Shown: positions 24,174-32,794 of the stretch, in pieces
Layout: the number at the start of each line of letters is the position of its first letter
Position numbering within the stretch: the first letter of the stretch is position 1
Assembly (NCBI RefSeq): GCF_003363435.1
Contig: NZ_QRCT01000016.1
Coordinates: forward strand, 159,248 to 223,247
Length of the DNA: 64,000 nucleotides
Reading direction: 5' to 3'
From: Anaerosacchariphilus polymeriproducens
GTDB lineage: Bacteria > Bacillota > Clostridia > Lachnospirales > Lachnospiraceae
Translations under genes and position numbers: made by a program
Notes under the pieces: generated by a model
Databases searched by the model: none
What the model saw: the letters and a program-made list of their open reading frames with translations, nothing else
Told to the model about the DNA's origin: nothing

Positions 24174-25715
24174 TTAGTTTTGCGCTTTACTTAAAGCATC
24201 GGAGATAGCTTCATTAATTCCCTTTGAACTGGAAGTAGCACCTGAAACGGAGTCTACTCTATCTGTCTGTGTCTTTATGATACAACTTACTATTTCATTG
24301 AAGGCTTTACTAAAATATGGCTCATCATAATTATGTGAAATATGTTCTATGACTGTAATTTGTCCATTTTTTATAGTAACATTCAATTTGGTCGAGGCAC
24401 TGCCGTTACCTTCATAAGTACCGTCTGCATAAGCTTGAGATTCTTTCGTTGATTCTTGTCCATTTGTTTTATCTGTATTTTCTGATGTAGTGGCGGTTCC
24501 TGACTGTGCTTTACTTAATGCATCATCAATTGCATCTTTAATGCCCTCTGAACTAAAAGTGGCTCCTGAAACAGAGTCAGTATCAGTAGACTGTGACTCT
24601 AAAATACTGCTTACAATAGAGCTATAGGCTCTTTCAAAATAAGGTTTATCATCTTGATAAGATACTACTTCAATATCAGTAATCCGGTCATCTGAAATGG
24701 TTACATTAACTTTTGTGATACCTCCTCTAAATCCGCTGCCAGAACCTTCGTAAGTACCGTTCTTATATATTTTTGCTTGTGTTTTTGAAGTAACATCCTC
24801 AGAAATTGTATCTTTCGCTTCCATCGAAGAGGAATAATCAGCTGTACTCTTATTAGTAACTATTAATCCACCAACATACAGTATTGTTATAGTGATTGGT
24901 ACTAATATACCGAATAACCATAAAGGAGACTTATGATCTCTAACTGATAATTTCGTATTACTTCTTGGGCAGGCTGAAATACATTTATTGCATTGAATGC
25001 ACTCACCTGATGATATTTTATCATGTTTGTACATCGGAATTCCCATTTTACAGGATTTTGTACAAAGAGTACAAGAACCACAATTATCTCTTGTTTTTTT
25101 GATCTTGAAAAATCTAAAGGATGAAATTAAAACAAAAACAGCTCCAAGCGGACAAAAATATCTGCAATAAAATCGTTCTACAAAGAGAGAACCAACTGTT
25201 ATTAGAAAAAATATTACAAATCCAACTAACAATTCTTTAAAAACATATTGTATATTAAGAATTCCATGAAAATCTGCCAAAGTTCCAAATACATTATTGG
25301 GATTGATGGAATCAAAAACTTTAATATCAAAAGTCCATATTGCTATTATAGTGAAAACTAAAACTGCATATTTAAAATATTTTAGTTTGGCATCTGCTTT
25401 TTCTGAAATTTTAAATTTAATATGAAATACTTTTTGAGATATAAAGTAAATAAAATCACCATAAGAGCCAAAAGCACACATCCATCCACAGAAAAATCTT
25501 CCCATTAAAATTGTAATTGGAAAAATTGAGATGGCTTCAATAAGAATTGGAAGTGAATTTCTAAGATGAAATGTCTGATTCAAAATGCCAATATAGATTT
25601 CTTTAATTCCAGCAAAAGCATTTATGTACAGTCCTGGTAATGTTAAAAAAAATATAATTTGAAGTATAATTTTACAAGTGGAATTAATTTTTATATTTTT
25701 TACATTTTTACACAT
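24174..25715 (-). CDS. Polyferredoxin membrane protein with two FMN-binding domains (NosR/RnfG-like)
   Basis: A 513-residue fusion. The N-terminal half has about five to six membrane helices with the NapH/NosR motifs GRFFCGWMCAFGSYGD and ERFYCRYFCPLGAVF. A ferredoxin segment for two [4Fe-4S] clusters follows (CGSCTLCTKSC, then CIQCNKCISACPR). After another membrane helix come two FMN_bind domains in tandem (about residues 310-400 and 430-513). Each ends in DSVSGAT, the site where ApbE attaches FMN to threonine. A Thr/Ser/Glu-rich linker separates them. By topology the flavins face outside. Such proteins shuttle electrons across the membrane between ferredoxin-type donors and an extracytoplasmic flavin. 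No ApbE gene is in the window. It may share a transcript with the antiporters. Confidence 0.87.
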   Translation of the reverse strand: MCKNVKNIKINSTCKIILQIIFFLTLPGLYINAFAGIKEIYIGILNQTFHLRNSLPILIEAISIFPITILMGRFFCGWMCAFGSYGDFIYFISQKVFHIKFKISEKADAKLKYFKYAVLVFTIIAIWTFDIKVFDSINPNNVFGTLADFHGILNIQYVFKELLVGFVIFFLITVGSLFVERFYCRYFCPLGAVFVLISSFRFFKIKKTRDNCGSCTLCTKSCKMGIPMYKHDKISSGECIQCNKCISACPRSNTKLSVRDHKSPLWLFGILVPITITILYVGGLIVTNKSTADYSSSMEAKDTISEDVTSKTQAKIYKNGTYEGSGSGFRGGITKVNVTISDDRITDIEVVSYQDDKPYFERAYSSIVSSILESQSTDTDSVSGATFSSEGIKDAIDDALSKAQSGTATTSENTDKTNGQESTKESQAYADGTYEGNGSASTKLNVTIKNGQITVIEHISHNYDEPYFSKAFNEIVSCIIKTQTDRVDSVSGATSSSKGINEAISDALSKAQN

Positions 25716-25867
25716 TTTATAATTTTCCTTTCAAATATAATAGTTTATCTGACTAATATTATCAAGAAAATGTGTAGAATTAATGGAGATTGTAAAAATA
25801 AATACTTTTGCTGTATTTTTTTCACAGACAGTGATATTGATTAACCATAATAGAAATTTGTAATGAA

Positions 25868-26344
25868 TTAAAAATTAAACTCGTTTTCCCAGTCAAATTC
25901 TCCTGATTTTTCTATACTACTCGGCCAATGTTGACACCACTGGGGTACCTTTGGAGCTTCCACTCTATCCAGACTTGGTGTATATGGTTTCAAATCAATT
26001 ACTGGTGTACCATCGTTGGCATCAATATATGCCAGCTGAATCCTGCCTTTTTCATAATCGATTTTAAGAATTTGTCCTACTGATAAAGCAACTGGATTCG
26101 GTCTGATTGGAGAACGAGTCGCAAATATTCCCATATTTTTCGGTCCTTTACAGTAAGGGGAGTCTGTTTCAAGAATACTCCTGGCATCCGGACTATCAAA
26201 TTCATGAAACCACCATATGACATTCAAATGACTAAAACCTTCCAATTCTTTAAGTGCCGGTAAATAATTTTCATCCAGCTCAACAAACATGCCTTCCTTA
26301 TTGATTCTAATTGTTCCAATTGATCTCACTTTAAATTCTTTCAT
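25868..26344 (-). CDS. trmO: tRNA-Thr N6-threonylcarbamoyladenosine methyltransferase TrmO
   Basis: TrmO (YaeB/TsaA fold) uses S-adenosylmethionine to methylate t6A37 in threonine tRNA. The 158-residue protein starts with the family's IGTIRINKEGMFVEL and LEGFSHLNVIWWFHEFD. It carries the signature FATRSPIRPNPVALSV and ends with IDANDGTPVIDLKPYTPSLDRV. The bacterial family often has an extra C-terminal extension that is short here. It lies 60 bases downstream of the MerR gene and may be co-transcribed, although no functional link is known. Confidence 0.9.
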   Translation of the reverse strand: MKEFKVRSIGTIRINKEGMFVELDENYLPALKELEGFSHLNVIWWFHEFDSPDARSILETDSPYCKGPKNMGIFATRSPIRPNPVALSVGQILKIDYEKGRIQLAYIDANDGTPVIDLKPYTPSLDRVEAPKVPQWCQHWPSSIEKSGEFDWENEFNF

Positions 26345-26404
26345 ACAATAACCTCCGTTTTTTTGTTTTACAGATATACTGTAATACCTGCCATTGTGTG
26401 AGAG

Positions 26405-27226
26405 TCAACAACTTTCTACAGGAATTTGAATTTCGGTAAGATAATTATCTGGATCAACTTCATTCCAAGGTCCTCTATGACATATCTGTCTGTTTTGACC
26501 AATCATTCGATACTGTTTATGCTGCATCAACCAATGCGCAAAACTTAAATATGCTGATGCAATATTTTCAAATGGTCCGTAAACCATTGCACAAGCCATG
26601 GTATCTATCTGTTCTGTCTCTCGATAACGATAAGAAGACTTATTCTTTCCTATTTTTTTCACCACGATGCAAACTTCAACATCAACTTCTGTTTCTTTGT
26701 AATCACTATCATGGTAAATTGCAAACTCAATAGTATCTCTAGGTATCGATAGTTCTTCTTTTGTAACATAAGCACTCAATTCCTGCCAAAGCAATCCTTC
26801 ACAAAAATAGTTTGGAATCGTCCGCCTAAGGGAAAGCACTTTATAACTCGGAATATTTTTCAAAACAACATTACAATGTATCCCTATCTTTTGTTGACAA
26901 ATGTCATGAATGGCAATATCTATTTTATTGATCTTTTCTTGCTCCTGTTTCATTAGCTCCTGTATACTCTGCTTTTTATTTATCAGTTGTTGCGTAATAA
27001 AGTTGTCATCCCAATTATGTAATGCATCTAAAATTTCTGCAACGTTAAAGCCAGTGTCTCTTAAAAATATTATCTTGTGCAAAATAGGTATCTGTTCGAC
27101 AGAATAAAAACGATAACCGGTAAATGGATCAATTTTTGCTGGTTTTAAAAGCCCGGTCTCATCATAATATCTTAACATGCGTATAGAGACTTGAGTCAGC
27201 TTAGAAAATTCTCCAATTTTAAACAT
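26405..27226 (-). CDS. MerR-family regulator with GyrI-like ligand domain (BmrR type)
   Basis: Activator that untwists promoters when it binds a ligand. Residues 1-70 are the MerR helix-turn-helix and wing (IGEFSKLTQVSIRMLRYYDETGLLKPAKIDPFTGYRFYS). A dimerising coiled coil follows at residues ~80-115 (KKQSIQELMKQEQEKINKID). The C-terminal ~150 residues form the GyrI/effector-binding fold (VLKNIPSYKVLSLRRTIPNY ... YLTEIQIPV). Such domains bind cationic or aromatic drugs. The 273-residue length is standard. No efflux gene lies next to it, so the target is unknown. An own promoter or operator could not be identified with confidence in the 82 bases upstream. Confidence 0.88.
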   Translation of the reverse strand: MFKIGEFSKLTQVSIRMLRYYDETGLLKPAKIDPFTGYRFYSVEQIPILHKIIFLRDTGFNVAEILDALHNWDDNFITQQLINKKQSIQELMKQEQEKINKIDIAIHDICQQKIGIHCNVVLKNIPSYKVLSLRRTIPNYFCEGLLWQELSAYVTKEELSIPRDTIEFAIYHDSDYKETEVDVEVCIVVKKIGKNKSSYRYRETEQIDTMACAMVYGPFENIASAYLSFAHWLMQHKQYRMIGQNRQICHRGPWNEVDPDNYLTEIQIPVESC

Positions 27227-27308
27227 GGCAGCCTCCTTATCATTAGCATATTTTTTCTAATTACTATACTAACGTAAAGTGCTGCCACTTGTAAATATAA
27301 ATGTAATA

Positions 27309-27737
27309 TTATTCTCCTATAATCTCAACATATATTTTCCTTGTCTGTGGACCATCAAATTCTATTATATATATATCCTGCGCTCCACCACATACTATTT
27401 TTCCATTAATTACTGGAAAAGCACAGTGATTCCCGCAAATCAAACTTTTTATATGCCCGGTAGAATTATTTCCCGTGGCACCATAAGATGGTAAAAAATG
27501 AGCATGTACATACTCAGCATCTACAGGTGCAATTCTATCCAGAGTATCTGCGATATCAGTTTCGACACAAGGAAGTCCTTCATTCACCATAATACCTGTT
27601 GTAGTATGAGCCGTTACAATTAAGACCATCCCATTTTTAATGCTGCTCTTTTCCACGATTTGATGTACTTCTTTCGTAATCATATGAAATTGTTCCGGCC
27701 TTTCGCTCATCCAATTAATCGTATGTAATTCCACCAT
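27309..27737 (-). CDS. YjbQ/UPF0047 family protein
   Basis: A 142-residue member of the YjbQ fold, often named secondary thiamine-phosphate synthase after a promiscuous activity; the true role is not settled. The family signature is visible: MVLIVTAHTTTGIMVNEGLPCVETDIADTL, then HAHFLPSYGATGNNSTGHIKSLICGNHCAFPVINGKIVCGGAQDIYIIEFDGPQTRKI. The gene starts immediately after the stop of the amidohydrolase (TAAATG), so the two are translationally coupled and probably act on related substrates. GGGAGG precedes the ATG. Confidence 0.88.
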   Translation of the reverse strand: MVELHTINWMSERPEQFHMITKEVHQIVEKSSIKNGMVLIVTAHTTTGIMVNEGLPCVETDIADTLDRIAPVDAEYVHAHFLPSYGATGNNSTGHIKSLICGNHCAFPVINGKIVCGGAQDIYIIEFDGPQTRKIYVEIIGE

Positions 27738-28592
27738 TTAGAATTCCTCCCTTCCAATAAATCTTAATGCGTTTCTATAATAGATATTATCTCTAGAAGT
27801 TTCTCTCATAGGAATCTGTTCCAACGCTCTTAATAGTTTGAACTGCCTGAATCTAGGTCCATTGGACCCAAACATAATTTGCTTGTGCAATGCCCTGTCA
27901 ACCCAAAGAGATCCCATATCTACTGTAAACAATCTTTTCATTGATTCTTCAGGTGAATCTAAATAGAGAACTGATGTATCCGTATAAACATTACTATATT
28001 TAATCATTAACATTACCATTTCTCTTACAAACGGCCAGGCAAAATGGGCAAGGCAAATGCGTAATTGAGGAAATTTCACAGCAACCTCTTCAAATTTTAA
28101 TGGATGTGCATATTCAGTTATTGAATTAGGTTCCCAGCTAAGACCCGCATGAAAAATAATTGGTTTATTATATTCCAAACATTTTTTATAAATTGGATCC
28201 ATCATTTTATCATTGGGATAAAAATGTTGTTTTGCGGGATTTAACTTTAATCCTTCTAATTTTAATGTGGAGAAAGCATAATCCAAAATTTCGAGAGCAT
28301 CACTCCGTCTTGGATCCACACTGGCAAATCCTATAAAACGTTCAGGATAATCCGCAGCGATTTTGGCTACTTGTTCGTTGCTGACAATAACGCCACCCTC
28401 TGTAGTCGTAACATCAAGGGGTAATAATGCCGCCATATCAACTTTTGCATACTTCATTTCTACAAATATTTCATCATAATCATAAGGGGATTGTTTAAAA
28501 ACCCCAAAAGCTTCTGAACGAAATGCTTCTTCCTTCTCATCTTTACATATTGCTTTATAATAAATTGGATGTACATGCATATCAATAATCAT
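27738..28592 (-). CDS. Amidohydrolase-2 family metal-dependent hydrolase
   Basis: TIM-barrel hydrolase of the aminocarboxymuconate-semialdehyde decarboxylase-like group. The metal-binding start MIIDMHVHPIYY, the central GLKLNPAKQHFYPND, IIFHAGLSWEP, ICLAHFAWPF and MFGSNGPRF are present over 284 residues. The last motif has Asn where many relatives have Asp (GSDxP), so metal binding or chemistry may differ. It is coupled to yjbQ. A hairpin lies between it and the upstream kinase genes, so it may be a separate transcription unit or a weakly expressed tail of the fructoselysine operon. The substrate is unknown. Confidence 0.8.
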   Translation of the reverse strand: MIIDMHVHPIYYKAICKDEKEEAFRSEAFGVFKQSPYDYDEIFVEMKYAKVDMAALLPLDVTTTEGGVIVSNEQVAKIAADYPERFIGFASVDPRRSDALEILDYAFSTLKLEGLKLNPAKQHFYPNDKMMDPIYKKCLEYNKPIIFHAGLSWEPNSITEYAHPLKFEEVAVKFPQLRICLAHFAWPFVREMVMLMIKYSNVYTDTSVLYLDSPEESMKRLFTVDMGSLWVDRALHKQIMFGSNGPRFRQFKLLRALEQIPMRETSRDNIYYRNALRFIGREEF

Positions 28593-28650
28593 AGTTTACC
28601 TCTCTTCTTTTACATAAATAAAATTCATTCAATGACCTTGGTATAATACA

Positions 28651-28679
28651 AAGATGTGGTAAAAAATCTACCACATCTT
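28651..28679 (-). terminator. Hairpin after the second sugar kinase
   Basis: AAGATGTGGTA (28651-28661) is perfectly complementary to TACCACATCTT (28669-28679) across a seven-base loop. It lies just after the kinase stop at 28691 on the minus strand. The T tail is weak (TGTATT), so termination may be partial. Confidence 0.6.
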
Positions 28680-28690
28680 CGTATACTCCA

Positions 28691-29506
28691 TTAATACGGT
28701 TCAAATTTTGAAACCACCTGAGCACTTATTTGGGCCCCCAGTTTCATACATTCCGGAATAGAATAGCCATTGATGATGCCATAAGTAAATCCTGCAATAT
28801 AAGAATCACCGGCTCCGACGGTATTCACTACTTCTGCCTTAACAATACCTTCTCGATAAAATGTATTGCCATCGTAGCTGATACTGCCTTTGTCTCCTAA
28901 TGTCACTGTTACGATCTGTGGACCAAGTGCTTTTATCTTTTTCATGTGATTAATAATATAATCATCTTCCTGTTTATAGGACAAAAATACATAATCTACA
29001 TTCGTAAAATACGCTTCCTTGCAATACTCCGGATCATCACTATAAATGGAGAAATCCATCACTACCTTTACACCGGCTTTCCTGAATTCTGGAAGATACT
29101 CTAATATTTTACCAAACAGATCTGTATGCATATACTGAAAGTGTTTGATATATTCTTTATCTTCTTCTGTCAAATCAAACTCTTCCATAACTCCCGGAAT
29201 TTCTTCCAAATGTACTCTGTCGACTCCATTTTTGATGTCCATCATCATCTTACAGGTCTCACCCTCTTTTTCATGAAGATGGGAGATATCAATTCCTTCT
29301 TCCATAAGTGCTTCTTTCATTAGTTTTCCGTACTTATCGGTTCCAACAACACTGAGAATGCTGACAGGTATGCCCATACGACTTAAATGTACGCCCCAGT
29401 CCACACCATTCCCTGTTGGATAAAATTTTGCAAGCTTCGCGTAAACATCAGCACAGGAAAAGCCAACTCCAATTGCAGAAGGTCCATTATTCATAGAGTT
29501 TACCAT
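28691..29506 (-). CDS. PfkB-family sugar kinase, second copy in the fructoselysine cluster
   Basis: Ribokinase-fold kinase of about 271 residues. GVGFSCADVYAKLAKFYPTGNGVDWGVHLSRMG forms the substrate-binding start, and the ATP/anion-hole motif VVNTVGAGDSYIAGF is intact with the catalytic Asp. It resembles FrlD (fructoselysine 6-kinase) in length and in the GVDISHLHxKEGET region. The start at 29506 follows GAGGGGG by nine bases. The gene overlaps the upstream kinase by 20 bases, so the two are translationally coupled. The protein is clearly divergent from its neighbour and may phosphorylate another glycated amine. The exact substrate is unknown. Confidence 0.85.
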   Translation of the reverse strand: MVNSMNNGPSAIGVGFSCADVYAKLAKFYPTGNGVDWGVHLSRMGIPVSILSVVGTDKYGKLMKEALMEEGIDISHLHEKEGETCKMMMDIKNGVDRVHLEEIPGVMEEFDLTEEDKEYIKHFQYMHTDLFGKILEYLPEFRKAGVKVVMDFSIYSDDPEYCKEAYFTNVDYVFLSYKQEDDYIINHMKKIKALGPQIVTVTLGDKGSISYDGNTFYREGIVKAEVVNTVGAGDSYIAGFTYGIINGYSIPECMKLGAQISAQVVSKFEPY

Positions 29507-30344
29507 AACCGAAAGCCCCCTCAATGCCACATATGGATGCAGCAAATTCTGCCGCTTCTTTCAGACTTTCACGGATAGCAATCTTACTATCTGCATTATT
29601 CTTTAATCGAGCTATATAGCCAACCAAGAAAGCTGTTATTAAAGAATCGCCTGCTCCCATTGTATCGACTACCTGAGAAAGAGGTACAGCCGGTTGTTCA
29701 AAAAATTCTCTGCCATCATATAAAATACATCCTTTTGCTCCTCTTGAAGCCGTCGCTAATTTAGGCCCATATGATATTATTTTCTTTAAATGTTCTTTCA
29801 CTTCTTCATCCGTTCCTTCAAAAGAACAGAAGGCAAAATCAACATCTTTTGAGACTTGTTTATAATATTCCTCTTCAGAATCATCTGAAAAATCAAATGA
29901 AATATAAATTCCTGCTTTTTTTATTTTTTTTAATTCTTTTTCTGTAAAACAATAGTTACCTGAATGAACAATATCAAACTGCTTCATATATTCAATATCG
30001 AACTGATCTAAAATAAATGGTGTCTCACCTCGGATTCCACCTTCATTTGATCCCAGAAATACTCTGTCGCCATCTACAAGCGTAGCCCTTGCACATCCAT
30101 TCTCACCTTCTAATTGTTTACATTTTACAGTCTCGATCTCCTCTTTTCTCAAAGTGTCAATAACATGTTCTGCTTCTGCATCATTGCCAAAGTATCCCAT
30201 ATAAGCACTTCGTTTTGTTCCAAACCGTTTCGCATATACAGCAAAATTAACACAATTTCCGCCCGGATACATGGTCTTTATATGCTCATATTTATCAACT
30301 ACATTATCACCAAATCCCAATACTGCCACATCATATTTTTCCAT
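29487..30344 (-). CDS. frlD: Fructoselysine 6-kinase-like PfkB kinase
   Basis: PfkB kinase of 285 residues resembling FrlD, which phosphorylates fructoselysine at C6. The N-terminus AVLGFGDNVVDKYEHIKTMYPGGNCVNFAVYAKRFG corresponds to the FrlD substrate region (GDNxVD, PGGNxVNxAVYxxRxG). The catalytic motif VVDTMGAGDSLITAF is complete. GGAG precedes the ATG. The gene follows the FrlB-like deglycase by 18 bases and is followed with overlap by a second kinase. Its placement beside FrlB, FrlC and a GntR regulator supports the role; the preferred amino-acid moiety is not known. Confidence 0.85.
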   Translation of the reverse strand: MEKYDVAVLGFGDNVVDKYEHIKTMYPGGNCVNFAVYAKRFGTKRSAYMGYFGNDAEAEHVIDTLRKEEIETVKCKQLEGENGCARATLVDGDRVFLGSNEGGIRGETPFILDQFDIEYMKQFDIVHSGNYCFTEKELKKIKKAGIYISFDFSDDSEEEYYKQVSKDVDFAFCSFEGTDEEVKEHLKKIISYGPKLATASRGAKGCILYDGREFFEQPAVPLSQVVDTMGAGDSLITAFLVGYIARLKNNADSKIAIRESLKEAAEFAASICGIEGAFGYGKLYE

Positions 30345-30362
30345 AATTTTCTGTCTCCTTAA

Positions 30363-31331
30363 TTAATACTCAACAACACCCATATAACGACGCATATCTA
30401 ATGGATGACGGCGTTTGTCCTGTAATCCTTTTCTGTATTCGACACTCATTGCATAAAACAAAATAGGATTGAAATAATCTACACATGAGTCATCAATTTC
30501 CCCAATTCCAAGTTCTTCGGCATCGATAACTTCATATTTATTTGCATATTTTTGTAAAAATGTTAATGCTCTTTCGTCCATAATGCGGTTGGAGCCTTTA
30601 CTCATTAATAATATGTATAAATGATCTTCGTCTGTTACCTCGAATGGTCCATGGAAATATTCGCCTGAATGTAAATAGCAGCAATCCATCCATTGCATTT
30701 CCTGTAAAGAGCAGATAGAAAATCCATAAGCCTGTGAAAATGAAGCTCCTGATCCCATAATATATAGGAACGGTTCTTTATAATACTTCTCTGCAAACAC
30801 CCATGTGCGGTTTTGAACCTTTTTAACAGCGGCTTTTACTATTCTGTCTATTTTTAAGAGACCTTCCGCAATCGTATCATAGAGTTTATAATCAGGTTCT
30901 TGTGCCTTCATTAATTCATTCAATAAATCAAGAACGATGCCCTGTGGTTTTTCCTTTTCATCTACTTCCTCTGCCCAATCATAAATAATTGGATTCATTG
31001 TACTGTCATTACAAGCAGAATCTTTATTATGGGTAAGCGTAATTACTGCTGCCCCTTTTTCATGAGCAAATCTTACCGCATCCACGGTCTCTTTCGTATT
31101 CCCACCATGAGAGCAGGCAATAATCAAACTATGCTTCCCTAAATGTTTCGGTGGTGCAATCGTAAATTCTCTAGCCGGAAGCCAAGCTGCATGCATCGTA
31201 GCCGATTCAGCCTGAATAAAGTAAAATCCCGGATACAGATCAACTAACGAACCTCCACAAGCTAAAAAATATACATCTTTTATTTCATCATGTTTCTCTA
31301 ATATTTCTAAAATAGTTTTTTTTGCGTTCAT
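30363..31331 (-). CDS. frlB: Fructoselysine 6-phosphate deglycase-like SIS protein
   Basis: FrlB splits fructoselysine 6-phosphate into glucose 6-phosphate and lysine. This 322-residue protein has two SIS domains: FLACGGSLVDLYPG and ACSHGGNTKETVDAV in the first, IMGSGASFSQAYGFSICSLQEMQW in the second. It also carries SGEYFHGPFEV, the Glu/His segment conserved in glucosamine synthase-type isomerases and FrlB. There is no glutaminase domain, which separates it from GlmS. The start is the ATG at 31331 with GAGGAG upstream; the longer frame has no ribosome site. It lies between the YfcC carrier and the FrlD-like kinases. Confidence 0.88.
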   Translation of the reverse strand: MNAKKTILEILEKHDEIKDVYFLACGGSLVDLYPGFYFIQAESATMHAAWLPAREFTIAPPKHLGKHSLIIACSHGGNTKETVDAVRFAHEKGAAVITLTHNKDSACNDSTMNPIIYDWAEEVDEKEKPQGIVLDLLNELMKAQEPDYKLYDTIAEGLLKIDRIVKAAVKKVQNRTWVFAEKYYKEPFLYIMGSGASFSQAYGFSICSLQEMQWMDCCYLHSGEYFHGPFEVTDEDHLYILLMSKGSNRIMDERALTFLQKYANKYEVIDAEELGIGEIDDSCVDYFNPILFYAMSVEYRKGLQDKRRHPLDMRRYMGVVEY

Positions 31332-31359
31332 TTCTTTCTCTCCTCTGAATGTTATTTTT

Positions 31360-32778
31360 TTATAGCTGAGCTGAAATTGCACAGAATACTAATGCAACTA
31401 CAGTTACAACAAGGAAGAATTTCCAAATCGTTTTCCACCATTGTCCAAAACTGATTTTACATACAGCAAGTCCGGCTACTGTCATCCCAGCTGTTGGGCT
31501 GATCATATTTGTCAATTGGTTAGCATATTGTAAAACAGTAACACTAGCTTCCGGATTTAATCCCTGTAAATCACAAAGTGGTGACATAACTGGAATTGTC
31601 AAAGATGCCAAACCTGATGAAGATGGTACAAGAATAGTAATCAGGGATTGAACTACATACATAATTGATGTAAATGCAAAGCTTCCTACGTTGCCTAATG
31701 CATTGGATAAATTATTTAATATGGTATCAATAATCATTCCGTTCTCTGCAATTACTAAAATACCTCTACAAACACCAACAATAACTGCTGCAAATGCAAT
31801 ATCTTTAACTCCAAGAACAAATTCTTCAGCAATTTCTTTTTCTCTTAATCCACCAACAATACCCATTACAATACCCATGCCAAGGAATACCATGGAGATT
31901 TCATCCATATACCAGCCGTACTTCAAAAGTCCATACACAATAATTCCCATTCCTAAAGCAAAAACGCCTAGAACCAGTTTTTGTCTGATAGAAAATTCAT
32001 CATTGGCTCCTTCTTCTTCTTTGAACGTTTCCCGCTTCTTCAAATCATCCAGATATGTAATTGACTTCTTCGGATTCTTTTTCACTCTGGCTGCATACCA
32101 ACATACGAAACCAATTGTAAGACCCATCATTACGATCCATTGTATAAATCGGAAACCTAATTGCGGATTTCCCTGAATGCCTGCAACTCCTTGCGCAATC
32201 AATACATTAAATGGGTTCGTTGTAGAAGCTGCATATCCCATCTGCGGTGCCAAAAAGCATACGAGGAAAGTTGTCATAGAATCGTATCCCATGGTAAACA
32301 TAATCGGCATCAGCATAATATAGAAAGGCAGTACCTCTTCTGACATACCATAAGTAGAACCTCCCAATCCTAATAAGAGCATTAGTAACGGGATAATCAG
32401 CGTTTCTTTTCCTTTCAGTCTAACTATCAATTTCTTAATACCCGCATTCATCGCGTTCGTTTTTGCTAATATTTGAAAGGTACCACCCAGTAAAAGAATA
32501 AATGCCACAACATCTGCTGCTGCTTGAACTCCTTTGGTCGGCGCCATCAATACTTCCATAATTCCCTGACGAAGGTCAACACCCTCATCATCAATTTTTT
32601 CTACCGTAGAATAACTGCCTGCAATTGCAACATCTCTTTCTCCTGCTGGAGTTTCAATGGTCTCTCTTTCAAATTGACCACTTGGTATTATCCATGTCAT
32701 TACTGCAAACAATATAATTAATATAAATGCTAATGTATAAACGTGTGGTAAACTAAACTTTTTTGCTTTTTGCTCCAT
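31360..32778 (-). CDS. YfcC-family membrane carrier
   Basis: This 472-residue carrier of the YfcC/DcuC-related superfamily has about 12 membrane helices. The family start FSLPHVYTLAFILIILFAVMTWIIPSGQFER, GLGGSTYGMSEEVLPFYIM, YAASTTNPFNVLIAQ and VPSSSGLASLTIPVMSPL are clear. Members of this group move amino acids, peptides or dicarboxylates by ion coupling. Known fructoselysine clusters use FrlA permeases, ABC or PTS transporters, so a YfcC carrier would be a variant. I use the ATG at 32778, placed eight bases from AGAGG. Its position between frlB and frlC suggests it imports the glycated substrate, or exports the freed amino acid. Confidence 0.88.
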   Translation of the reverse strand: MEQKAKKFSLPHVYTLAFILIILFAVMTWIIPSGQFERETIETPAGERDVAIAGSYSTVEKIDDEGVDLRQGIMEVLMAPTKGVQAAADVVAFILLLGGTFQILAKTNAMNAGIKKLIVRLKGKETLIIPLLMLLLGLGGSTYGMSEEVLPFYIMLMPIMFTMGYDSMTTFLVCFLAPQMGYAASTTNPFNVLIAQGVAGIQGNPQLGFRFIQWIVMMGLTIGFVCWYAARVKKNPKKSITYLDDLKKRETFKEEEGANDEFSIRQKLVLGVFALGMGIIVYGLLKYGWYMDEISMVFLGMGIVMGIVGGLREKEIAEEFVLGVKDIAFAAVIVGVCRGILVIAENGMIIDTILNNLSNALGNVGSFAFTSIMYVVQSLITILVPSSSGLASLTIPVMSPLCDLQGLNPEASVTVLQYANQLTNMISPTAGMTVAGLAVCKISFGQWWKTIWKFFLVVTVVALVFCAISAQL

Positions 32779-32794
32779 AATCATTACCTCTCAA

